Source: Spirochaetaceae bacterium (GTDB taxonomy: Bacteria > Spirochaetota > Spirochaetia > DSM-27196 > SKKC01). From it: 6,973 nucleotides of DNA. Shown piece after piece: positions 1-6,373 of this stretch. The translations under genes were made by a program, and so were the position numbers. Location of the stretch: positions 1 through 6,973 of the forward strand of contig PWGF01000500.1 in NCBI GenBank assembly GCA_003554375.1, given 5' to 3'. Position 1 is the stretch's first letter. The number at the start of each line of letters is the position of its first letter. Under the pieces are notes generated by a model that saw only the letters and a program-made list of their open reading frames with translations, was not told where the DNA came from and ran no database searches.

Positions 1-2
1 GA

Positions 3-3000
3 CCGTTCGTCGGTGTCTTTGACGATGAGACTTACGTGGCGTGGGAACGAAGGCCGCTCGATGGGCCGATGCACGTCTATCTCAGCAAGCTTAGCCTCCA
101 GCTTGACGTATTACAGGACGGGGAAATCGATTCCGATTCTGATATCCGGACCGCTCCCCGTCTCAACGAGATCGAACAGATAACCAGCGGCAGACAGCCA
201 CGCATTCGACCGGAGCTCATCGAGCATGAAGAGCAGCTATACCTGTTGTGGTATGAGGATCCACACGATTCACCCCAAATAGCCATCGCAGATGCTCGAC
301 AGGGAGAGCAGGGCGCGCGGATTCTGAGCGACATGCCGGGGAGCTCGTTCAACGCTTCTTTCGTCTCCCATCGAGGACGAATGCACGGGTTCTGGCAGAA
401 CCGGAGGGACGACCAAGACGGTGTCGCCTACCTGGAGCCGGATCAGAGCGTTGAGCCGCCCAGGCTGATCGGCGACAACTTCGTACCGGGTGAGCGTTCG
501 CGCGTGCTGGAACCGATTGTCTCGGTGAGCCCGCCGGACGATCCATCGGGTATCCAGGGGTATAGCTACCTATGGTCTCAGGATCCGGAGGATGAGCCAC
601 CGGCGGAGCTGCGTGTCGATGGTGAATCGCCCCGCCTGTCGTTTGAAGCCGACGAAGACGGCCCGTGGTACCTTCACGTTCGGGCACGAGACCGCGCCGG
701 CAATTGGTCCGATCCCGAACGCATCGAGTTTGTCCGAGACCGGACCCCTCCGGATCCGGTCGAGTTCGTAGATCCGGGAATGGATGATGACGGTTTTCTC
801 CCCTCGAACACCTTCACCGTAGAATGGGAGGAACCTGATGACGACTACCTGGCCGGGTATGCGTATACGCTTTCGCGCCTCGGTTCCATCGAGCAGACGG
901 TCGCCAAAGACGATCCTCGGATCCCTGACCCGCCGGGGCGCGTTATCACCAGTGAGCCACGGATTTCGCGGCAAAACATCGACAACGGCATCTGGGTGCT
1001 TCGAGTCAGCCCGGTAGACGACCTGGGAAACGTAGGAGAACCGCAGACGCTGGTGTTCGGACTGGATCAGTACGTACCGGTTACGTACGTGACCTTCGTG
1101 AACACCCACCGGGACCGGTTGAACCGTATTACGCTGGATATCACCGGACGTGGCTTTGTCGAGGAAGGAGAAATCGAGCGTGTATTTCTGGACCGGGACG
1201 GACAAGAGCCTTACGATTACGTCTTCGAAGCGGCGGATGACGCGTTCGGCGTCATTGACGATCGCCGTCTGCAGGGGCCGACTCTGGAAGCGATACGCTC
1301 GGGCGAATACCGGGTAGGTTTGGAGCACCCGGAGCGTGGACTCTACTTCACCGACACCCGGCTCTCGATCGAGCCCATGGGCCGGGTAACGTTCGGTGAC
1401 TTCACCGCGGATCGAGGCACCACCGCAAAGATGATGGATAGTGCCCTCTTCGCCTGGTCCGCGCCGACGATCACCATGTGGGCGGGGGTCGCCTTGCTGG
1501 GCCTACTGGCAATCGGCTCGATTACCCGCCTGGGAGTCACGGTAACCGAAGGGAAGGCCTTGAAAGCACAAGCACATGCGCTTGTCACCGGTGAGCGCAT
1601 GACGCCGAAGGAGCGAGCACGAAGGATGAAGCACATGCGACGAACCACACTGGGCCTCAGGCTCAAGTTCACCGCCTTTTTCGTTATTCTGGTGGTGGCG
1701 GTTGTCTCGATGGTGTCGTTGCCGCTGGGCAACTTCATTCTCAACACGCAGCAGCGAACGCTCACCGAAGCTCTTCGTGAGCGCAGTGAGGTGTTGCTCG
1801 AGAGCATTGTCTCCGGTGCGGCGCAGTTCATGCCTACCGCTGAAGAGAATCTCTTCGAGCTCAACGCGCTTACTCTTCAGACGGACGCTATGCAGGAAGC
1901 ACTACACGCAACGATAACCGGCTTCGATCCGGGTCGGGAGGAGCCGGAGGAAGTGGTGTGGGCTTCCAATGATCCCGTGATTCGCCGGGCGGCCCAGTTT
2001 CCCGCGGATGAACGCGTCACGGACACCGATACACTTGTCCGCGGACAAACGAGAATACAGGACCATATCTCAGCGGTCGTTCCCCAGATGGTCGAGCGGA
2101 TAAACCGGCAAGCTCGCAACGCCCTCGGGGATATCCCGGAGCGTATCGACGCGTTGAACCGGGAGCGCATCGAAATAGCCATGGAGACGCCGGACGACGC
2201 CGAGGAACGCCTCGTCGAGCTCGACGATCAGATTGCCGCCCTGGAAACCGAGCAACAGGAGATTCTCGGGGAGATCCGCGCGGAGGTGTACTCAGAGCCT
2301 GAGTTCAGCCTGGAGCACGTAGTCGAAGGCGATGTACGGCGCTTCAACTTCTATAAGCCGATCGTCTACCGGCCGATGGACGAAGACGAGTACGTCCACG
2401 GCGTGGTGCGGTTGGGTATGTCGACCGACCGAATCCTCGCAGAGCTTTCGGCTGCACGGACGAATCTGCTCATGACCGTCGGGGCAATTACTGTCGTAGC
2501 CGTCGTAATCGGGATTGCCGGCGCTCTGATCCTCGCCTCCATTATCGTTATCCCCATAAACAGACTGGTACGGGGAGTCGAGGTGATCAAGGAGACCGAG
2601 GACAAAGCACAGCTCGAAGGGCACGTTATCGACGTGCGATCCCGCGATGAGCTGTCGACGCTCGCCGATACGATAAACGACATGACGCTTGGACTCGTTC
2701 AGGCGGCGATAGCCAACAAGGACCTGATAGTCGGGAAAGAGGTTCAGAAGATGTTCATCCCGCTGATAACCGATCAGCGCGGAAACAAGCTGACCACCGC
2801 ACGCGACACTTTCAACGGATTCGACTTCTTCGGCTATTATGAGGGAGCGAAAGGGGTCTCAGGCGATTACTTCAACTACAAACAGCTGGACGAGCGCCAC
2901 GTGGCAGTCATCAAGTGTGACGTGGCAGGGAAAGGAGTGCCGGCGGCGCTTATTATGGTTGAGGTGGCCACAATCTACCTCAGCTTCTTCCGTCATTGGA

Positions 3001-3926
3001 AGCCGGGCCTTCAGAAGGAGCTTCCCGCTCTCATGACGGACGTGAACGATCTCCTGGAGGAGCGTGGCTTTCAGGGCCGTTTTGCCGCGTTCACAGTCGG
3101 AATCCTGGATACGCACACCGGGGCGTTCGAAGTGGCGAATGCAGGCGACAATCAGTTGCACATGTACAACGCACAAGACGGGAAGACAGTGTGCCGGAAT
3201 CTTGCCGGAACTCCTGCCGCAGGCGTTTTCTCTTCGGACTTCATCCCCACCGGTTTCCCCCGCGAAACTGTACAGCTGCACGCAGGAGATATGCTGCTTC
3301 TCTTCACGGACGGGTTGGAGGAAGCGAAACGCAAGCTCCGGGTAGAAGGCCACCGCCCGTTTCAACCCGAACCTGCCTCCGGCCACCACGGTGCCGAGAG
3401 CGGAGGCCCGCGTGGGAGCTCTGCGCCTCCTGCAGAGTCAGGTGAAGCTTCACCGACTCCCGATAGAGACTCTGGCGCGCGGGCTGCGGAAACTGAAGCA
3501 GCTGAGAGCGGCGAGCTCGACGAGGAGCTCGGTCTAGAGCGCATCTACCGGATAGTTGATGCGGTACTCGAAGGGCAGAGCTATCAGCTGGTTCGTCGCT
3601 CAGACCCCGACGGTGTCGACCTCGTGTTCGATTTCTCCGACCTGCCGCCTTCGCCCGAAAGCGTCGTGTCCGCTTTGATGGCTGTCGAGAAGGTGTTCCG
3701 CCTGTACGTTCCCGAAGATGCCGGCCCGGATGACCGTGTGCACGTGGACCGAACAGTCGACCACTTCCTCCAGCGGCATTTCCTGGCTTACGGTACCTAC
3801 TTCGGCAATCCGGTAGGTGAAGCCTCGGACGGAGCGTACCGAACGTTCGCGTTCGTTCGGGAGGACGAACAGTACGACGATCTGACGATTCTGGCGATCC
3901 AGCGTGGAGTTACGAGCCGCCGGTGA
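3..3926 (+). CDS. Membrane sensor SpoIIE-family (PP2C) serine/threonine phosphatase with HAMP domain, 5' partial
   Basis: The protein should dephosphorylate a Ser/Thr-phosphorylated regulator (typically a STAS anti-anti-sigma factor) in response to an envelope signal. The frame is open from base 3 with no stop before the GTG at 36, and that GTG lies inside a repeat unit (YVAWERR), so the true start is upstream. Residues below count from the GTG as 1. Residues 1-150 hold propeller-like units with W3, W72 and W120. Ig/FN3-like domains follow at about 159-235 and 240-345, then an IPT/TIG-like stretch at 350-448. Membrane segments lie at about 476-496, 545-565 and 811-838. Between the second and third is an exported helical region with a coiled coil at 706-750. 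HAMP covers about 835-897 (P840, D871-E872-L873). The phosphatase covers about 903-1287, with predicted metal-binding acids D944 (SGDYF), D962 (DVAGKG), D1092 (FTDG) and D1281/D1282 (DDLT). An insert of about 180 residues separates the last two motifs. The spirochaete link is recalled, not searched. Confidence 0.9.
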   Translation, partial: PFVGVFDDETYVAWERRPLDGPMHVYLSKLSLQLDVLQDGEIDSDSDIRTAPRLNEIEQITSGRQPRIRPELIEHEEQLYLLWYEDPHDSPQIAIADARQGEQGARILSDMPGSSFNASFVSHRGRMHGFWQNRRDDQDGVAYLEPDQSVEPPRLIGDNFVPGERSRVLEPIVSVSPPDDPSGIQGYSYLWSQDPEDEPPAELRVDGESPRLSFEADEDGPWYLHVRARDRAGNWSDPERIEFVRDRTPPDPVEFVDPGMDDDGFLPSNTFTVEWEEPDDDYLAGYAYTLSRLGSIEQTVAKDDPRIPDPPGRVITSEPRISRQNIDNGIWVLRVSPVDDLGNVGEPQTLVFGLDQYVPVTYVTFVNTHRDRLNRITLDITGRGFVEEGEIERVFLDRDGQEPYDYVFEAADDAFGVIDDRRLQGPTLEAIRSGEYRVGLEHPERGLYFTDTRLSIEPMGRVTFGDFTADRGTTAKMMDSALFAWSAPTITMWAGVALLGLLAIGSITRLGVTVTEGKALKAQAHALVTGERMTPKERARRMKHMRRTTLGLRLKFTAFFVILVVAVVSMVSLPLGNFILNTQQRTLTEALRERSEVLLESIVSGAAQFMPTAEENLFELNALTLQTDAMQEALHATITGFDPGREEPEEVVWASNDPVIRRAAQFPADERVTDTDTLVRGQTRIQDHISAVVPQMVERINRQARNALGDIPERIDALNRERIEIAMETPDDAEERLVELDDQIAALETEQQEILGEIRAEVYSEPEFSLEHVVEGDVRRFNFYKPIVYRPMDEDEYVHGVVRLGMSTDRILAELSAARTNLLMTVGAITVVAVVIGIAGALILASIIVIPINRLVRGVEVIKETEDKAQLEGHVIDVRSRDELSTLADTINDMTLGLVQAAIANKDLIVGKEVQKMFIPLITDQRGNKLTTARDTFNGFDFFGYYEGAKGVSGDYFNYKQLDERHVAVIKCDVAGKGVPAALIMVEVATIYLSFFRHWKPGLQKELPALMTDVNDLLEERGFQGRFAAFTVGILDTHTGAFEVANAGDNQLHMYNAQDGKTVCRNLAGTPAAGVFSSDFIPTGFPRETVQLHAGDMLLLFTDGLEEAKRKLRVEGHRPFQPEPASGHHGAESGGPRGSSAPPAESGEASPTPDRDSGARAAETEAAESGELDEELGLERIYRIVDAVLEGQSYQLVRRSDPDGVDLVFDFSDLPPSPESVVSALMAVEKVFRLYVPEDAGPDDRVHVDRTVDHFLQRHFLAYGTYFGNPVGEASDGAYRTFAFVREDEQYDDLTILAIQRGVTSRR
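3360..3530 (+). other. Low-complexity linker inside the phosphatase domain
   Basis: This stretch encodes about residues 1109-1165 of the phosphatase, rich in Gly, Ser, Ala, Pro and Glu, with no predicted fold. It follows the FTDGLEEAKRK motif and comes before a structured block that begins near ELGLERIYRIVDAV. The DNA has local short repeats: GAGCTCGACGAGGAGCTC is nearly self-repeating, and CTCTGC at 3419-3424 pairs with GCAGAG at 3432-3437. The reading frame stays intact throughout. I read it as a flexible, probably length-variable linker within a larger insert of the catalytic domain. Confidence 0.7.
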
Positions 3927-3943
3927 TGCGGTAACACCGCGGC
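3916..3943 (+). other. Hairpin spanning the phosphatase stop codon
   Basis: CGGTG (3921-3925) pairs with CACCG (3935-3939), and GCCG (3916-3919) pairs with CGGC (3940-3943), with C3920 bulged and a 9-base loop that holds most of the TGA stop. No T run follows, so it does not look like a normal intrinsic terminator. It could slow read-through into the next gene, protect the 3' end of the upstream message, or mean nothing. The pairing is visible; any role is a guess. Confidence 0.35.
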
Positions 3944-4005
3944 AGGATGCTTTCCGGGTTCGGTTGATATCTGGCCGCACGGCCGCAACGACGAAGATGA
4001 GGCGA

Positions 4006-4016
4006 GGATAATATCC
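4006..4016 (+). promoter_or_regulatory. Possible -10 element in an 11-base palindrome
   Basis: The palindrome GGATAATATCC contains GATAAT (4007-4012), which matches the sigma-70 -10 consensus at five of six positions and lies 30 bases before the ATG of the exported-protein gene. No matching -35 hexamer stands at 16-18 bases upstream. It may be a weak or activator-dependent promoter inside the operon, a repressor half-site pair, or chance. Confidence 0.2.
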
Positions 4017-4042
4017 ACGTACGGCGTGCCGATACAAAGAGT

Positions 4043-5197
4043 ATGAGACGAGCGCTGTTTCTGGCCGTGACCCTGCTGTGGGCGACTGCTGCCGTGGGGG
4101 CGTTTGAGTTTTCTCTGGAGAACGATCGAAACGCCGTGTTTGTTTTCGTCATTGTGTCATCGGCGGAAGTCGAGGCGGCCGGCTTCGACGTGTCCGGTTT
4201 ACCGACGCGCGAACCCAATTCGCGGGATCCCGATGGCCACGAACGCGATTCGGCATCCGGAATCCGGCAGGAGGGAAGCAACCTCGGCTCGGATCGGGAG
4301 CAAGCGGAGAACGCCGCTGCCGCCGTTCGCAGCCTACTGAACGAGTATCGCGAACGTCTCCAATACATCCCGCCATTCGGGGCAAAACCAGTGGAGCTCC
4401 CGGAAGACGGAGGGGCTATCGTCGGGTACTTCGATGAGCTTGCCCGAACGGAGCATCTTCCCGCCGTCCGGACGATTTCGTCCGATCCTCCCGCGGTGAT
4501 CACCGTAGGCAACCGTCATCTCCTTCGTGACCAAGTCGGTGAGCCGCAAACGGTAGCCACGTGGGCCGTACCGCGTCATGAGGCTCCGGTCCGAATCGAC
4601 AACCAATACGTCGAGTGGATCGACAAGCCGGATGTGTTCGTCTTCAGTGAGCATCGACGACCTCGGGTTTTTTCGCGCGAAGGCGAAGAACCGGCGCTGC
4701 GCATCGATATCGAAGACTCCCTTCTGTGGAAACAGGGGGGGACACAGCTCGAGCGACTCAAAGCGCTCATGTCTGGCGAAACGCTATACCTGATGGGGCT
4801 CGTAACCCGGCAGATCTCTCCGCAGCTCTCCGTTCGGCTGTACCTGTACGAAGATCGAGCGGCGGGAACACGGAACCGAGCGCTAATAGAGATTCCTATG
4901 GAGCTCCCGGCTGGTCCCGTGCTGCTGTGGATCGAAGGACGAAGCGAGCCGGTGATCGTCGGCGACTACGCCCGGGGAAGCTATCTCTTCGAAACGCGGA
5001 TCCAGAGGCATCGAATCCCCAAAGAGCTACAACCCGATCAGCTCAGCCCGGACGTTCATAGGGATCAGCGGGAGGAGCTTGCTGCGTACGGGCGGGGCCA
5101 TCCGGCGCTCGATGTGGCCACCGGGCTTCGGGATGCGAAGCTTTACGAGGAGTTCCGCCATGGAACGCTCTTCCTGGAGGCGGTGCCACGATTCTAG
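4043..5197 (+). CDS. Exported protein of unknown function
   Basis: I do not recognise a family. The 384-residue product starts with a classic Sec signal peptide: basic MRR, a hydrophobic core to about residue 17, then an AVGA-type cleavage site near residue 20 before FEFSLEND. No lipobox cysteine is present, so the mature protein should be soluble in the periplasm or outside the cell. Residues 21-50 look like beta strands, about 53-90 are polar and linker-like, and the rest alternates short strands with charged turns. No other membrane segment is visible. The ATG at 4043 is the only start after an in-frame stop at 3998, although no Shine-Dalgarno sequence sits at a normal distance (AAAGAG at 4036-4041 is too close). 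It lies 116 bases after the phosphatase and 16 bases before the zinc-ribbon gene, suggesting a linked envelope role. Confidence 0.85.
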   Translation: MRRALFLAVTLLWATAAVGAFEFSLENDRNAVFVFVIVSSAEVEAAGFDVSGLPTREPNSRDPDGHERDSASGIRQEGSNLGSDREQAENAAAAVRSLLNEYRERLQYIPPFGAKPVELPEDGGAIVGYFDELARTEHLPAVRTISSDPPAVITVGNRHLLRDQVGEPQTVATWAVPRHEAPVRIDNQYVEWIDKPDVFVFSEHRRPRVFSREGEEPALRIDIEDSLLWKQGGTQLERLKALMSGETLYLMGLVTRQISPQLSVRLYLYEDRAAGTRNRALIEIPMELPAGPVLLWIEGRSEPVIVGDYARGSYLFETRIQRHRIPKELQPDQLSPDVHRDQREELAAYGRGHPALDVATGLRDAKLYEEFRHGTLFLEAVPRF

Positions 5198-5202
5198 GCA
5201 AT

Positions 5203-5210
5203 GAGGTGAG
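5203..5210 (+). promoter_or_regulatory. Ribosome binding site for the zinc-ribbon gene
   Basis: GAGGTGAG lies three bases before the GTG at 5214. An in-frame TGA at 5202-5204 rules out any earlier start, so this site and that GTG define the N terminus. The spacing is on the short side. Confidence 0.6.
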
Positions 5211-5213
5211 CGG

Positions 5214-5612
5214 GTGACGCGAGCGACATTCTACTGCGAGAACTGTGGACGAGAAGTTCGAGCTAGAGACAAGATCTGTCCCGGATGTGGGAAATTCTTC
5301 CTCGCCGTACGGTGTCCGCGCTGCAGCTACACCTCCGAAGCTCGCGCGTTCACTCGAGGCTGCCCCGTATGCGGCTACCATGACAAATCCCGGGAGGATT
5401 CCTCGGAGTCGTCACCTCCGAAAGCCGGCACCGGAAGAGGGGAGAAGGAGCCGGAGGTACTCCCTCTGTCCTCCGTTGACCCCACCGCCGGCGGAAAGAA
5501 GACACTGGGACACCGCAATAGATCCGGCGTCCCATCCTGGGTCGGCCCCCTCGCTATCGGCATCACCGTGGTTGTTTTTCTTATTCTCGTGGGCCTCCAT
5601 TTCGCTTTGTAA
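5214..5612 (+). CDS. Small double zinc-ribbon protein with C-terminal membrane anchor
   Basis: The 132-residue product has two CxxC...CxxC knuckle pairs: C8/C11 with C22/C25, and C34/C37 with C50/C53. Each should bind one structural zinc. A polar, Ser/Gly/Lys-rich linker runs from about 56 to 108, and a single hydrophobic helix fills about 111-131 up to the C terminus. With no signal peptide, the ribbons should face the cytoplasm and the protein should be tail-anchored in the inner membrane. Such ribbons usually mediate protein or nucleic-acid contacts and give no enzyme activity. It starts with GTG, 16 bases after the exported-protein gene, so the two are very likely co-transcribed. A hairpin directly after the stop marks the end of the unit. 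The exact function is unknown; an adaptor that links the phosphatase to cytoplasmic partners is a guess. Confidence 0.88.
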   Translation: MTRATFYCENCGREVRARDKICPGCGKFFLAVRCPRCSYTSEARAFTRGCPVCGYHDKSREDSSESSPPKAGTGRGEKEPEVLPLSSVDPTAGGKKTLGHRNRSGVPSWVGPLAIGITVVVFLILVGLHFAL

Positions 5613-5613
5613 T

Positions 5614-5647
5614 GCCGCTCACTGATCCCACTCAGTGATGCGGCTTT
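5614..5647 (+). terminator. Probable intrinsic terminator after the zinc-ribbon gene
   Basis: GCCGCTCACTGA (5614-5625) pairs with TCAGTGA (5632-5638) and GCGGC (5640-5644), giving a 12-pair stem with one bulged T (5639) and a 6-base loop. A short TTT (5645-5647), then GTAAT, follows. The stem is strong but the T tract is weak. It begins two bases after the TAA stop and fits the end of the upstream transcription unit. Confidence 0.7.
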
Positions 5648-5750
5648 GTAATACGTCGGCGTGATGCGTTAGTGTGGTGCTTGTTCGCGGGACGCGTTAC
5701 GACCAACGAAGGACGTGATCCCGGTAGCTTCAGTCCCATAGTTCGGCTTT

Positions 5751-5755
5751 GGAGG
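5751..5755 (+). promoter_or_regulatory. Strong ribosome binding site for the cupin gene
   Basis: GGAGG stands eight bases before the ATG at 5764. It decides the start: the in-frame TTG at 5749 overlaps this site and would have none of its own, so the five-residue longer version is unlikely. Confidence 0.85.
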
Positions 5756-5763
5756 ACACATCG

Positions 5764-6306
5764 ATGAACGGCCGACAAGGTGATGATTCCCATTCACACC
5801 CTCAGCGTAGGGACGCACAGACAAGCGCTCGAGCGCGGGAGCTCGTCCGCAGCCTAAGTCTTTCGCCGCATCGGGAGGGCGGATACTTCCGAGAGGTCTT
5901 CCGCGCGGGAAACACGGTAACTCCGGACGACTCCCGTGGCCGACGGAGCGCCCTCACGGCTATCTACTATCTTCTGGAAACCGGGGATCAGAGTCGGTTT
6001 CACCAGCTCCGCTCCGACGAAGTCTGGCATCACTACGAAGGCGATACCCTGATCATCTGGATCACCGCTCCTGACCTTCGCGAAGTGCGCGAGCTAAGGC
6101 TGGGACCTCTCCAACATGGTGCCGAACCGGTCGCTTGTGTACCCGCCGGGAGCTGGCTTGCAGCTCGAAGCTTGGGAGCGTATACCCTCGTCGGATGTAC
6201 GGTCGGGCCAGGTTTCGAGTTCGAAGACTTCGCGATGCTGGCGGATCACCCGAACGGTGCCGAGGAGCTCCGCAGGCGTCGCCCTGACCTCGCTGAGCTC
6301 ATTTGA
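5764..6306 (+). CDS. DUF985-family cupin protein
   Basis: The 180-residue product belongs to the RmlC-like cupin family DUF985, recognised from three blocks in order: HREGGYFREVFRA (36-48), the strand pair from ALTAIYYLLETGDQSRFHQL to DEVWHHYEGD (63-94), and the C-terminal LVGCTVGPGFEFEDFAMLAD (142-161). H80, E86 and H89 or H90 are likely ligands or pocket residues of the barrel. Family members are small cytoplasmic beta barrels, some compared to sugar epimerases, but no reaction is firmly known, so none is assigned. The first 22 residues are polar and likely disordered. The gene follows a terminator-like hairpin by about 120 bases and has its own strong ribosome binding site, so it is probably a separate transcription unit. 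The protein contains no lysine and 22 arginines. It converges on the metal-binding protein gene. Confidence 0.92.
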   Translation: MNGRQGDDSHSHPQRRDAQTSARARELVRSLSLSPHREGGYFREVFRAGNTVTPDDSRGRRSALTAIYYLLETGDQSRFHQLRSDEVWHHYEGDTLIIWITAPDLREVRELRLGPLQHGAEPVACVPAGSWLAARSLGAYTLVGCTVGPGFEFEDFAMLADHPNGAEELRRRRPDLAELI

Positions 6307-6373
6307 CTGGCCTCGCTAGGTTCACAGCGCCCGCCCGGTGGAACTCCGTCCAATTGGTTGGGCGTTCTCCCGC

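Noticed and set aside
36..38. GTG as the true start of the phosphatase
   Set aside because: The frame is open upstream with protein-like sequence that completes a repeat unit, and no signal peptide follows the GTG although the region should be exported.
570..1328. Long minus-strand open frame of about 250 codons within the phosphatase gene
   Set aside because: It is antisense to conserved Ig-like domains, has no ribosome binding site that I can see and encodes no recognisable motif. Long antisense frames are expected in GC-rich coding DNA.
2859..3389. Minus-strand open frame of 176 codons opposite the catalytic domain
   Set aside because: The plus strand carries the SpoIIE catalytic motifs here; the antisense product shows no domain.
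3910..4512. Minus-strand open frame of 200 codons over the gap and the start of the exported-protein gene
   Set aside because: Its product is rich in Ser, Arg and Pro without domains, and the plus-strand gene has a convincing signal peptide and a coherent protein across the same bases.
5648..5750. Promoter for the cupin gene
   Set aside because: A promoter is expected here, but I found no -35/-10 pair with sensible spacing; the best -10-like string, CATAGT at 5737, has no partner.
5749..5763. TTG start that would lengthen the cupin by five residues
   Set aside because: The TTG overlaps the GGAGG that serves the ATG at 5764, and the extra residues add nothing to the family match.
6328..6364. 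Possible bidirectional terminator between the convergent genes (CGCCC ... GGGCG around CCAATTGG)
   Set aside because: The arms are only five bases, the loop is 27 bases and no T run follows on either strand.
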